A DNA stretch of 64,000 nt from Epinephelus fuscoguttatus (taxonomy: Eukaryota; Chordata; Actinopteri; Perciformes; Serranidae). Position numbers and translations under genes: made by a program. The notes beneath the pieces were generated by a model. The model searched no databases and was not told the DNA's origin. It worked only from the letters and a program-made list of their open reading frames with translations. How positions within the stretch are numbered: position 1 is the stretch's first letter; each line of letters begins with the position of its first letter. This document shows, piece by piece, positions 1 through 12,523 of the stretch. The stretch is taken from NCBI RefSeq assembly GCF_011397635.1, contig NC_064775.1, forward strand, positions 17,590,954 through 17,654,953, written 5' to 3'.

Positions 1-769
1 ACGACCCTAAGGAGCTTTTCCTAAATTAGCACACCTACCTGCACATCCATGATGCCAATCTCCCATTCCACCACATCCCAAAGGTGCTCTATGGGATCGA
101 GATCTGGCAGGATCAAGGCAGGATGGACCTGTGCCTTCATGTTGTTCACACCAAATTCTGACCCTACCATCTGAATGTTGCAGCAGAAATCGAGACTCAT
201 CAGACCAGGCGATGTTTCTCCAACCTTCTATTTTCCAATTTTGGTGAGCCTGTGTGAATTGTAGCCTCAGTTTCCTGTTGTTAGCTGACAGGAGTGGCAC
301 CTGGTGTGGTCTTCTGCTGCTGTAGCCCATCTGCTTCAAGGTTGGACATGTTGGTTCAGAGATGGTCTTCTGCAGACCTTGGTTGTAACCAGTGGTTATT
401 TGAGTTACTGTTGCCTTTCTATCATCTTGAACCAGTCTGGCCATTCTCCTCTGACCTCTGGCATCAACAAGGCATCTTCACCCAGAGAACTGCTGCTCAC
501 TGGATAGTTCTCTTTTTCGAACCATCCTCTGTAAACCCTAGAGATGGTTGTGTGTGAGCATCCCAGTAAATTATCAGTTTCTTAAATACTGGCACCAACA
601 ACCATGCCACATTCTGAGTCACTTTAATCACCTTTCTGATGCTCAGTTTGAACTTCACCAGGTTGACCATGTCTACATGCCTACATGCGTTGAGTTGCTG
701 CCACGTGATTGGCTATTTCCGTTACCAAGTGGTTGAACAGTGTACTTAATAAAGTGGCTGGTGATTGTA
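1..769 (-). pseudogene. Tc1-like transposon, transposase fragment and one terminal region
   Basis: Read on the minus strand, about 7-444 encodes a Tc1/mariner transposase segment. It has the HTH/linker portion, the stretch SRRPHQVPLLSANNRKLRLQ, and the first catalytic aspartate in the WSDESRF motif. The window edge cuts it before the second and third catalytic residues, and the part after EQHEGTGPS is out of frame. From about 444 to 640 the same strand holds the degraded N-terminal coding part and 5' leader. The terminal repeat ends near 767, followed by TA (768-769), the usual Tc1 target dinucleotide. A related leader fragment lies at 56225-56460. Identification as Tc1 family is firm; activity is excluded by truncation and frame breaks. 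Confidence 0.85.
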
Positions 770-3700
770 TATAAGGAAAAGCATAATAGGTCCCCTTTAA
801 GTGCCAAACACTGGCACGTAAAGTATATGATGTTTATATTTTCTTTGATCCTTGAAGGAAAAGATACTTTTCCTGATGCCAGATTAACCCCAAAACAGCT
901 GTTGCAATATTCTGTCAGAAGACGTACGGAAAAGCTTAACCATAACAAACCCCATCTATCGTCCAAGCTGGCTCCCATCATGTGAACAAAGATGAAAACC
1001 ACAACTGGAATGACGGAGAAGTTGCTGGCTGGAAGAGAGAGAGAAAGAAAGAGAGGATGTGGTTATAACGGCACAGATTTCTAGAGCTCAGAAACTAAGC
1101 AAGTCTGACACAGCTTCATTGAAACAGGAGAGATAACACGAGACCTCTGGAATCTGCAGCCAAAAGAGACAAAAACGAGTCACTGATCTGCCCTTTTTGT
1201 CGGCCAGTTGTTTTCTCTCACTTTGGAGGAATTTGTCAGTTTTCATTGTTGGAGTCAAAATGTGTTACAGGAGATTTCACTTGAGGTTTCGGTAGTAGCA
1301 AGAAGGAATGTGGTCTGGGATGAAATGCACCTTTTAGCTATGTTTTAAACTGCAAGACAAAACAGTAATCTGTCTCCTTTTCATACTGCCCTGCCTCAGC
1401 TGTCCGACTTATCAGGCACTGGTATGGTATTTGATTTCATGTGAAAATCATCAGGGGCATTGTTGTTGGTGGTGAAGGCAGCCAAGGAGTCTGGGACTGA
1501 AACAAGAGGAAGCAGAAGTATTGACACAAACCAGTGCACCAACTAAAGTCCATCTGCTGCAACACGCCGGGCCCGTCACCTTTGCTTACTTGTGATCGCG
1601 ATCTTGGATGGCACCTCGCTAAAACTGTCCATGTTAACACGACATTTAAACTTTTGGTCAGTCTGACGCTCAACTGTTTCTACTCAACATTCAAATATGT
1701 TTCGCCAGCAATGTGGGAGACTTTGACTCAAGTCCAATGCAAATTTCCGTGACATTGATAAAGCCATCATCTGTCATTTTTGCCCAAAAAAACTTTCCAA
1801 AAAGGCTCTTTGCTGAACATTTTACTTTCAGATGAAATTATCACAAAGTTGATTACAGAAATGAATCTGATTCAAACTGACTAGTGTTTTGCTGACTGTT
1901 TAAAGGCATTCGAGACATAACAAAGAACAGGACAAGAATATTATATTTTCATCCAACAACAACATCATTTGATTAACTTTAGAATATTTTACAATCAACA
2001 GTTTAAGATTTAACAACCAAATATGATTTTTAGGAAAGAGAAAAGGTTTCTGGTGCAAAAGAGCTTGGTCAAGTAGTGCAAATGTTGTTTTTGGCTATTA
2101 GCAGGTACTAATATCTTCCAGTGCATACAGTATGTATAGATTCATTTTCTGTTATACTGACGAATCATGTTCCCATCTAATATAAGACTTAAAGATATAA
2201 TATGTAATATATCTGCATTGAAATGTCAAAACTAGACCTGTGTTATATATTTTGTTGTGTTGTGTACTTACATTATTACAAATGTCTCCAACAATGTTTA
2301 AACCCAGAGAAATCTGGCACTGTATTCAAGGTAACAGTGTGCTTAATTTGGTCATCTGTCAATGGTGTCATAAAACCACTACCCCCAACACAGTAAACAC
2401 CAGACAATAAATCATTAAAGATCATACAGTAACACAAATAGGGGTGAAATGGAATGGGTTTCATGATAGACCTCAATAAAATTTGATAAAACCATTTGAT
2501 TACTGTTTTGAAAATCCTGTCCAGCATCAACCAAAATTAGCAACAGTCTCACAGATGCAGCGTGGGTTAGTTTTGCTACTCCCTTTGCCAAGTGGTTGAA
2601 CCTCATGATTAAATTTGCTACATAAAGGTAGCTGCAGTGGCTGTATGGGTAGTTGACACATTATTATGGATCCCACTGTTTTCTTGGCAAGTCCTGCCCT
2701 GCTGCATCGTGATTGGCTGGTACTAACCCTAACCATGACCTCTTTGCCCTAACTGCCGCCAACCATGATGTGTTGTGCCAGCCAATCACAGCAAAGGAGG
2801 TTGGGACTTGGAAAGAAAAGCAGTAGGTCGACTCATCTAATGGTAAGTTAATTTTAATCTTGCGTTAGCTAACGTTACCTTGCAGCTGTTTTAGTAGCAT
2901 TAAATGAGTAACATGAAAGTAACATAAATAAAACTTAAATACTTTTCTCATCCGTGAACATGATTTCTGCCGGAGCCATGTTAGATAGATTTTTATCAGC
3001 AATGGTGTTTTTTTTAGTAATGAAGACAACAACCCCCATGATCCCTGGCAACTTCACGATGTCACCAATGTCCGTTTTTTGCAATTGTTTTGACAGAGAG
3101 ACACCTAGTGGCAAAAATTAAATACTGTGCGTTCAAGGTTATTAAACCCCAGATAATTCATGGTCACGACCCCTTAAATTAATCTTGCAACCCCTAGTAG
3201 GAGTCACCAGACCCACAGTAGGCAACCACTGAATATGTGCATAAAGTAAGTCATGTCTGTAGATGTTTTATGTCTTTATGTTGAGTAACATACATGGAAA
3301 TATTAGTAAAATACAACAAATCCAAAGAAGCTACAGCAGTTACACAATCATGTCTTTTGCCCCTTTACACACTGATGTACGCACTCCTGGGAGTTTGTGA
3401 TTTTGTAAAACGTGTGACCCATGTGGGAAAATGATATTGACGAGACTTTTCCGCTCCCTTTACTTTCCTCAAAAGAAGGATATCGATAAGGCAGGATTTG
3501 TTTCATCATTTTCCTCCACTGTAAACCCAGTGTTGCCCTCTTTCTTCCCCTCTCCTCCTCAGTGTCCCTTTAAATCCTTTTGAAGTCCGTTTATTCAAAC
3601 TTGACTGCAAAGCCACACTACAGATATCCTGTCTGCCCTGCATTGTTGTCACACTCAATGACACGCTACAATTCGTGAATGCGAGCATGACCCAGCGCAT

Positions 3701-4312
3701 TGTGTTCCCAACATTTTCTCACCCGCGGATTCTATGGGGCTGAAATCTTACACCTGCAACCAGAGACCTTTTGGCTTTCTTATCCGAGTTACAATAGCAG
3801 AAGAAGTCTCAGATTGAGTTTGGCTTTTGTGTTCAGTCTTCTTTCCATGAATGTCTGGGTGTGAGATTTTTAGGCTGCTCTACCTTTTCTGTGTCACAGT
3901 GTGTTGCACTGATACATGTTCACCCTACACAAATCTGTAGCTGTTATCTTTTATCAAACTATTAACTATGACTGTCAAATCCAAGAAGTCAGTGCTTGCA
4001 TGCTCTGTTTCCTCCCAAATGTCTGATGTTAGTGAGCAGGGAGATGCTTCAGTTGGAGTTGTCATTGACATCTGGTGTTTGAACAGTTTCACACAGCCAT
4101 TTACCTTCACAGCTGTTTCAACAAGCTCAGAGCTGAAACATGTCTTTGGTTGGCTGATAAGTTCGCAGGGTTTGAATCCATCCCCCTTCCTTGTGCTCTT
4201 TTGTTTTGATTTTTTTTTTTAAACCTTTGGCAGTTAGATATTTCAGTTAACAAGTATGACTTACTTTTTATTTATGCAAAAAAACAAACAAACAAAATAG
4301 TAGTGCTTTTCA
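770..4312. other. No recognisable gene; probably intron or upstream DNA of the stk11ip-like gene
   Basis: I see no exon that combines splice sites with a protein-like reading frame here. AT-rich unique-looking sequence predominates. Since the exon at 6204 opens inside a codon, earlier stk11ip exons must lie upstream, either unseen in this stretch or beyond the window start. Confidence 0.5.
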
Positions 4313-4320
4313 GGTACAAC

Positions 4321-5209
4321 CAGGGCTGCCCCTGACCAAATTGGGGCCCTAAGCGAAATTTTATTTGGAGGCCCCCATCCCAAATGTATTATAGGTACAA
4401 AAATGACTGTACAACAACTTGCCATTTAACTTGACAACCTTTACTGGCAATAACAAATGTACTGTAGATACAGTAGTTTGGCTGTATGAGTCAAATAAAA
4501 TAAAAAATTCAACCTGAAATAAATAAATAAATAAATCTGAGTCACAAATAGCCATCAGTTACTCATCAAAAGAAAGTAACTTCCACCACCTCAATCCCCC
4601 ACCCTTGATTAAACACTGAAAATAAAATAAAAGAGGGAGACAGGTTTTTCCTATTTAATCTTATTTTGTTATATTTCTCCCTCTCCCCTCACTGGAGACG
4701 TCCGATCTCCCTCAGCCCTCCGCCTCTCCCACCTTAATTAAACACTGAAAACAGAAATAAAATACAGAGACATTCTTTTCTATTTTCATCTTATTTAGCT
4801 ACATTTTTCCCTCTCCCCTCTCTGGGAGCATCCGACCTCCCGGCCCCGCACATACCCCCGAGGCTTGGGTCTCCCTCTCCGTCGAACCCGCCCGCCCACC
4901 CGTCCCAGCACACACTCCTGAGGCTCTTTTGGACGACATGTCGACAACTCTTCACCTGCTGCAGCTCTGCAAGTGCCTGCCAGCGCACGTCTCTTATTGG
5001 TCAGATGTCGAGTGCTGTCAATCATTGCAGCGATACATGGGTGGTCAGGTCTCTTCTCTCCTTCCTCGAGCTGATTCTACGCACGCCTCACAGTACCGCA
5101 TGTGCGCATCCATTGCGCACATGCATCCCCTCGCGCAAAATGTGGCCCCCCATGGAAGATGAGGCCCTACGCACAGCGCATGTTCTGCGTTTAGGGAGGG
5201 GCGGCCCTG
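4321..5209. mobile_element. Non-autonomous hAT element with 8-bp target duplication
   Basis: The element begins CAGGGCTGCCCC and ends GGGGCGGCCCTG, giving inverted termini typical of hAT transposons. It is flanked by a perfect 8-bp direct repeat GGTACAAC (4313-4320 and 5210-5217), the diagnostic hAT duplication length. The 889-bp body has A/T-rich and pyrimidine-rich segments and no transposase reading frame. A truncated relative is at 62319-62967, sharing the segments with TTGATTAAACACTGAAAA and CTCCCTCTCCCC. Confidence 0.88.
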
Positions 5210-5287
5210 GGTACAACAATGATAAGAAGGGATACAAATTTCAAAGTACAGACAAAGAAAACAAGGGGACATACAGAGCTTGACATG

Positions 5288-5455
5288 CAGGGGTGTGGAC
5301 TTGAGTCACATGACTTGGACTCCGGTCAGACTCAAGTCACAAATGATGACTTTAGACTCAAGTGACAAAAAAAGACATGCAGCTGGACTTGGACTTTAAC
5401 ACCAATGACTTGTGACTTAACTTGGACTTCGGCCTTTTGACTTGAAAATATTTGA
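5288..5455. repeat. Dispersed GACTTGGACT-rich repeat
   Basis: About 170 bp is built from reiterated ACTTGGACT, GACTTGTGACT and ACTCAAGTCA words on both strands. This composition is common in a vertebrate dispersed MITE-like repeat. No coding capacity or clear target duplication is seen. The next stretch, 5456-6203, holds no gene I can support. Confidence 0.55.
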
Positions 5456-6203
5456 TAGCTTCTCCAAAACCCCAAAATTAAAAAAGTATGTTTTTTACAA
5501 AGTGTGCCACAAATCAATTCATTTTATGACTCAACTCGACACACAATTTTCCAGATGATCCACTTTGTCTGAACCAATCCAACAGCATCTGATCAAGTCG
5601 CAGGACAGAACCATGAAAAACTTACAATACGTTGATTAAATCAGTTCAGTTCAATTCAGTAGAACTGCATTTATTCCGAAGGACATTTTTGTGTCACAGA
5701 ATGCTTCAAATTACAGTAACACTAAGTACAGTAACCACAATTTAACGTTCAACAGCCAGTAACAACCAGTGGGTTCCTCGGGTCAGGATCACTCACTGGG
5801 CCCAGTTTTAAAATAATAGAGTATTAAATATCTGGCAAAATATACAAGCTAAGAAGTGCTTTCAAGGACCAAAGCAAAAAAACAGTGTCTAATCGAGTAA
5901 TAATAGGAATATGATGAGTACAAGAGTTAATAAAAATGAACTAAAATGGTGGAAAAAACAGACTGAACTAATTTTGTTCAACTTAAAGTCCAAACCCAGA
6001 GATATGCAATGCAATTTTATTTACTGTTGGATAGTTTCATCTACAGCAGTGCATCATTTTCCATAAGACAATCATAAGTTTGTAGTGTGACTGTCCTGTG
6101 AGAACTAAAACGTTTTCATGGTGTCAGAAAACAGCCCTGTCTTCAGAGCTGAAGTACAAGTATCTCAAAATAATAATAATAATATTTGTTGTTATTTCCT
6201 CAG

Positions 6204-9200
6204 GAATAGTGCGAGAGATGGCCCACAAATCAGACAGCAAGCTGAACTCCATCTCCACCACAAGACTCACTGCTCAGCACCATCTCTGGTACGCTCCGCT
6301 TCATCCCCATCTCCAGCTGTAGGGAGAAAATGGCAGACATCTTTGACTTTTATTTGTTTACATGTAGAAAAATGTGGTCTGAATAGTGTTGTGCACATAT
6401 GTATGCGGTCAGGGAGGTGTGAGTTAAGACTGCCTGTTTCTGTCACATCTTTAGTTGATTACAATCACCTTTTTTTAGACTTCATTTTGTAAAACTGCAC
6501 CGCTAAATTAGCTGGTAAACCACATCTTAATTTGGAACATGTGTTGCGCTACAAATCCTGAGTCATGTGGTGTAGTTTGTTATCACCTCAAGAAGTTTTT
6601 CTACACCTTCATTTGTATGTTTCTCTCTGAAACAGGAGATAGTAGCTTTCTCTAGGCTCTCACCAGAGAGGAATGTAGTTATCATATTGAAAATGTTATT
6701 TCAGAGGAGGAAATGGCTAATGTTTCTCACGAACAAGTGCAAAATGGGCAAAAAGCATGCTGTGAATAATCAAACATTTCAGTGATACAGACAGAGTGTT
6801 TGAAGCAGTTTGGAAAACCTTGAAAACGTGCTTTTCCGACTAGCAGATAAATAAATACAGTCAAATAAATAGCACATTTCCTTCAGTTTGGATGAGGAAA
6901 TGATAAACGGTGCATTTTCTGTGACGTGCCAAGACTTGTCTTCGTCATAAGGAGCAGATATCCACGTACCAACGCTCACTTATACCTCAAATCTCACAAT
7001 TTGCCGTTTGTCCTCAGGCAACAGACTCCACAGCTCAATAGTCAACAAATACAGACAAATCAGAGCAGCCCCTTCATGTGTTGCGAGGCAGCTAACCACA
7101 GTCTCAGAACACACTCGCAGTGTTTTCACAATCCAAGCTCTGTCAGCCATTATTATGTCAATTATCCCCTTTGCTTCACAGTTACTGTGAAATTCACCCC
7201 GTGATGCTCAAGTGCTTCCATCTGAGACAGCACCTGTCAGCCAGAAGCCTCAACAACACTCTGTTATCTTTATAAAAACAGTGTCTGTGCTGTTAGCTAC
7301 ACAGCAGCGAGGTTATGTGTGATGTGCATGGAATAATGTTCATTTCTTGTGCTCTGTTAGGCCTCTGGTGTGTGACGACATCCAGGCAGATGTGGAGGAC
7401 GGCCAGCTGCAGTTTTTCTACATTCTGGCTTTTGTTCTGCAAGGTGACATTTCTGTTAATTCTGCAAAAACATGCACTGTAGTCTTTATTCTGCGTCTGC
7501 TACCGAAATCTCTCTGATATTAGTCAAGGGTTCTGCCCTCATGTGCGTTCCTCCTTTGCGCTGATCCTGACCGAGTTCTGTATATGTTCACGTTATACAA
7601 GTAAGATCAGATTTCAAGACTCAACATGTCATGTGTAATGAGGTCTGAAGATGTAAAGATCAGTGCTGTCAGGGGTTTATTACTTTTGAGGCTGTTCCTG
7701 TCATCTTTCCTGGTGGTGCTCTGTATGTACACATGCAACTAGATATTTCTCATTTGTATTTATCAGGGAATTTAGCTAACAGTCTGGAGGAAAAAACAAA
7801 TAAGCAAGATCATAACATTTATTTTAACCAGCTGGAAAACAGCCGAGGGTAAATGCTACAATAAAAGTCTATATAATATTCCTGCGACACCAGAAATATA
7901 TAAGAGACATGCCTGGGAGTAATGCTAAATGAGACAAACAATAACAAAATACAAACAAGATTATTTACTTCTTAAAACAAATTAGGCTGGACTAATTATT
8001 CAGTACTGTACCTCCTGTACATACAGGGATGGAGGAAAGGAAGGAAGGGAAGGAAGAAAAAGAGGTGATAGAAGTAAAGGAGGGATGGAAAGAAAGAAAG
8101 AAAGAAAGAAAGAAAGGAGGAGGGGTGAGGAAGAGAAAGAAGGAAAGGGAAGTAATGAAGGAAACAAGGGAGGGAGGGAAAGGGTGAAAGGAAGCAAATG
8201 TAAGCGGGAGGTCTGGGAAAGGAAGGGAAGGGAGGGAGGAAATCGAAGAAGAATGTAAAACAGGGATGGAAGGATAGGCAGAACAGGAAGGGAAGGGAAA
8301 GCAATAAAGGGAAGGAGTGAAATAAAGGAAGGAGCGTGGGAAGGAAATGAAGAGAGGAAAGTACAAGAGGGATAGAAGGGAAGGAAGGAAAGAAGGGAAG
8401 GAAGGAATGCATGAAGGGAGGGAGGGAAAGTAAGCAACAGAATGAAGGAAAGGAGGAATAGAAGGAGAGTAAGAATTTGAAGTAAGAAGGAAAGGAAGGA
8501 GGTAAGAAAGTGAAAGAAGGAAAGGAATTAAGGGAAAAAGGCAGAGTGGAAAAGGAAGAAAGTTAGGAGGGCTGGTAAAAAGTTAAGGAAGAAAATGAGG
8601 AAGGGACAGGGGAGGGAGGGAAAGTAAGAAAGAATGAAGTAAAGAAGGGATGGAAGGAAGGAAGGAAAAGGAAGTAATGATGGTAGGTAGGAGGTAGGGA
8701 AAGGAAGAAAGTGAAAGACAGGATGGGAAAGGGGAAGGATGGAAAGAAGGGAGAGAGGGAGAGAAAGGAAGAAAGTGAGGAAAGTAAAACAGGGATAGAA
8801 GGAAAGGAAGGAAGGAAAACAGGAAGCTTGGAAAAGAAAGAAAGTGAAGGAGGGCTGGTAAAAGTGAAGGAAGGAAAAGAGGAAGGGAGGGAGAGAAAGT
8901 AAGAGAAGGAAATAAAGAAGGGATGGAAGTAAAGGAGGAAGGGGGAGTAATGAAGGAAAGGTAGGAGGTAAAGTAAGGAAGAAAGTTAAGGAAAGGATGG
9001 AGAGAAGGGAGGGAGGTAGACAGGTAAAGGAAGAAAGGGAAGGAGAGGGAAAGGTGAAGAAGTGAAGAAAGTAAAACAGTGATAGAAGGAAAGGAAGGAA
9101 GTGAAAACAGGGAGGGGTGGGAAAGGAAGAAAGTAAGAGAGGGATGGCAAAAAGGTAAGGGATGAAAGGAGGAAGGGAAAGTAAGAGAATGAAGTAAAAG

Positions 9201-10725
9201 AGAAATGGAAGAAAAGTGCGTAGGAAAGGAAGAAACAGAAGGAATAAAGTATCTTCAAGATAAACCAAACTTTGGCAGGAAGAGAAAATATGGAAGAGAA
9301 GAATGATGCATTGGAAGAAGCTGACGTGTGGCACCTGTTAAAGATCTCTTCACCTTTGCCCTGTAATGAGTCAGGAATCTGTTGTTGTGACCCAGCTAAA
9401 TGACTGGAGACTGATAGGTATGCATGTTGTCCGTACATGTGCTCCGCTGCTACAGGATGCCTCACTGTCTGTGCTTCAGAACACATAAAGCCAAGGTAGC
9501 TGCAGGCTACACACAGCTGTGCACACCCATGGAATTTCAAGTGCTGTAATTTTGGCATGCCTAGATCTGCCTTTACCTCTGCTGAAGATGGAGCGTTCTG
9601 ACAATACTGTAATGCTGAAACTCATGTCTGTAGCAGAATGGTAATTTGTAAAGCTTTTAAAGGTTGGGATTCAAGACTGTCAACCAAAGTACAGTACTAA
9701 ATCAGGCTAAAACCAACACTTGAAGACAACTTTACCTTTTTCTTAGAACTACATAGGGTGGGGAAAGAGGACAACGTTCACTTATCATGTGGCCTTTTTT
9801 TGAATATGTTGAAGCTAGATGGCACTTGGCTTATTTTATTCATTTAACCTTTATTTAACCAGGAAGTCCCATTGAGATGGAACATCTCTTTACCAAGAGA
9901 GACCTGGGCGAGGTAGCAGCCAGTCAAAACACAGTGAACTGTCTCTTTGAATACTTAAAACTACAATCATGAGGGAAAATTACCTGATGAAAAGGCCATT
10001 TAAAGAATGTGACACAGCTCCTATTTTTCTTTCAGAGGACCTTTGGACTCCACTAACAGTCCTGGCAACCCGGGAAACCCTGTACCTGCTCAGAGAGGAC
10101 CACCAGTGGAGGAAAACCTCAATCGACCTGACAGTGAATGAAAGCAAAGAACCGAGCAGTGGGAGCGTTACCATTTTAGAAACGCTGCCAATCAGCTGTG
10201 TGAGCTCAGTCCACCTTTGGCCTTCAGATCAGTGCAGGATGGATATTAAGCTTTACGATGAGGTGAGTGTGCAAGTGCGGTTTGGGGGCTTTCTTAAGGA
10301 TCAAGAAAAGATTCACAGTCTTTTGACAGTTTGTGCTGAATTTTTACATCCACCTGTTTTCGTGCGCACTAAGCTCAGTCCTGTGTCTGTGAATAAATCC
10401 ATGTCAGCTGTTATTTGCATCATGATAGAAGAACAAAAACAAGCAGATTAGTCTTGTTGATTGTAGTCTTGTATGCAAACACTCAGCAGTAGCAGCCTGT
10501 TGCAGTTTGTTGTGTTGTCAAGTTTCCCTGGGATTAACTGCTTTAATTTCTAAAGTTTGTCTCGCTGTGCTTTTTCTCCCACAGACGGTGAAACAGGAGA
10601 AGACGTGGTGTGTGCGCTCGGAGAGCACCGAGCTCCTACAGGGTCTGCTGGCCTGGGTCAGAGCACAGTGGGAGACCATGTTCGGAGTGAAACTGCACAC
10701 AACCCTGCAAGACAAAGCAGCATGA
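6204..10725 (+). CDS. stk11ip: C-terminal four coding exons of an stk11ip-like (LKB1-interacting) protein
   Basis: Four exons join in frame with AG/GT borders: 6204-6288, 7361-7443, 10036-10262 and 10585-10725 (stop TGA 10723-10725). Split codons match at each phase: W across the first junction, E (VLQ-E-DLW) across the second, phase 0 at the third. Together they give about 177 residues: a strand-rich segment (FFYILAFVLQ, TVLATRETLYLLRED), a serine/acidic linker, the stretch LPISCVSSVHLW, then LLQGLLAWVRAQWETMFGVK near the end. This resembles the C-terminal region of STK11IP/LIP1, a leucine-rich-repeat protein reported to bind the kinase LKB1 (STK11); the LRR part would lie upstream of the window. 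Nischarin, a relative, is the alternative. Proximity to inha, a neighbour of STK11IP in mammals, favours stk11ip. The first exon listed is the least certain. Confidence 0.75.
8026..9250 (+). repeat. Polypurine (GGAA/GAAA)n tract, about 1.2 kb
   Basis: The plus strand is almost entirely A and G, with irregular GGAA, GAAA and GGGA units and pure GAAA runs near 8093-8116. It lies in the stk11ip intron between exons 7361-7443 and 10036-10262. Long open frames on either strand (Ser/Pro/Phe-rich or Lys/Glu/Gly-rich) are compositional artefacts. Such asymmetry is of the kind that can form triplex DNA. Confidence 0.92.
9832..9935. repeat. Dispersed repeat, TTTAACCTTTATTTAACCAGG type
   Basis: A short stretch carrying CCTTTATTTAACCAGGAAG, CCCATTGAGATGGA and AGAGACCTGG resembles a very common dispersed teleost repeat. 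It sits about 100 bp upstream of the stk11ip exon at 10036. Family assignment is from memory of the consensus only. Confidence 0.5.
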
Positions 10726-11587
10726 TGGGGGAGGGCATGAAAAAAGTTACAGACTGTGTGTGTGTTTTGTGAGCATGAATCTGTGTGTTGGTATGGGGGA
10801 TTGTTTAGTGAGCGTGAGCAAGTTTTTCTTTATTTTCTCTCTGCACAGTCTGCACTCAGTCTGGTCTTATTACGCTCGTTGCTTTCATCGTCTTTTCAGC
10901 CAAGAACTTGGAAATGATTGCACTCATTCATGTGGCACACGAGCCTGTAAAAGCGCTGGTTGCATAATTCTTTATCCTCCAGATACCATCCTGCTTTGTC
11001 TACAGCTGAAATGGAGTGTGCCTTGTTTTGTGTTTTTAACGGTTGCCATGTTTTCATGTTGAAATGCACCTTAATGCATCTCGTTTTGTTCCTCAGTCAC
11101 TGTAGCATCGGGCTGAGACGGAGCAGATTTGAGGTTTGGGAACTAAGAGGGCATTAGTTTAGCGGTTTGCAAGAAGCTGAGCCTAAAGTATGTCACACAC
11201 ACCCCACACCCCCCCCCCCCCCCCCCCCCATTAAGCTGGACAGAGCCCTTTCTTGCCGTCTTAGGGTGCAGTGTGTTGTAACATCACACGCTCAACACGA
11301 GGTTGGGGGTGCTTCTAAAAGGTCATGGTTCAAGATGGTGTCATTGAGGGTAAATGGATACCAGAAGTGCAAATGTGCAGAAATTTGGTGAACTTCTCAG
11401 AGATGAACAATAGCAGATCTTTCCTTTAAAACTAGGGAACATAATTTTTTTTATTAATTTGCAACCTTGGTGTATTTTTGTTTACTTTCAGTTGTTTGTT
11501 GGGAGAAAACTTCTGCTAAGCTCTGTCATCATTCAGTAAGTGCAGTGGATTTATATTACTGAGTAAATCAACTAAATCCTTATGTTG
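10726..11587 (+). other. stk11ip 3' flank and probable 3' UTR, with poly-C run
   Basis: No further coding exon is visible after the stop at 10725. A homopolymeric C run of about 23 bases is centred near 11220. No convincing polyadenylation signal could be assigned. Confidence 0.4.
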
Positions 11588-12523
11588 AAGGGACAGTTCA
11601 CCCCAAAATCAGAAATACGTATTACCTGTAGTGCTGCTTATCAATCTAGATTGTTTGCTGTGAGTTTCCGAGCATTGGAGATATCAGCCGTAAAGATGTC
11701 TGTCTTCTCTCCAGTATAATGGAACTAGATAGCACTCAGCTTGTGGTACTAAAAACACCAAAAAATACATTTAAAAAAACTCAACAGCGACGTCTCTTTC
11801 CAGAAATCATGACCCAGTTACTCAAGGTAATCCACAGACCTTGTTGTGAGCAGTTTCATGTAGGAACTATTTTCTTTTTACTAAATTACACCCACCAAGT
11901 GTATCACTGTGCAGAAGGAAGCGTGCATCTACTGCTAGCTAACTTAGCACCACCATGCTAGCAAACATCACAGCTCAGCCGAGGAGGACACCATTAATGT
12001 TTATATCTCACATTGTGACAAGCACAAGCCTCTCGTCCATGAGTAGGTGCACATTTCCTTCTGCAAGGTGAAACAGGTGGCAGGAGTAGTTTGCTAGAAA
12101 TAGTTCCTTCATGAAACTGCTCACAACAAGGTCTGTGGATTATCTTGAGTAACTGGGTCATGATTTCTATAAAGAGACATTTGGAGGCCGCAAGTCACTG
12201 CCCAAGCGCCGGATTTCGATGACTTCGGAGTGAGACTGGATTGGAGGGCCTGGAGTTGGAGAGGTCAAGCAAACTCAGAACTTTCACCTGGGAGCCCATT
12301 TCCCATGTGACACCTAAAGTCAGTCAAGTTATTTTCATAACAACATAGTGTGCTAGTATGTGTAGTATACTACGCTAGTTACGTATGTCACGTGACGTTA
12401 CATTACATTGGTAACACGTAGTTACAAACCATGATGCTTTTTTCGAAGTTTATCTAGACTGATAAACAGCACACCAGGTGAGAAAAAAATGATCTATTTT
12501 TGATTTAGGGAACTGTCCCTTTA
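11588..12523. mobile_element. Palindromic MITE with GGGACAGTTCACCCC termini, copy 1
   Basis: The left end reads GGGACAGTTCACCCCAAAAT and the right end is its approximate inverse (GGAACTGTCCC). Internally, the segment containing TTTCCAGAAATCATGACCCA and ACAGACCTTGTTGTGAGCAG recurs in inverted form near 12110-12180, so the copy can fold back on itself. Two further copies are at 20619-21227 and 30940-31497. No transposase is encoded. Confidence 0.8.

Noticed and set aside
7992-9558. Long open frames (up to 268 codons) on both strands in the purine tract
   Set aside because: They encode only Phe/Leu/Ser/Pro or Lys/Glu/Gly low-complexity strings dictated by GGAA repeats; stops are rare simply because of base composition.
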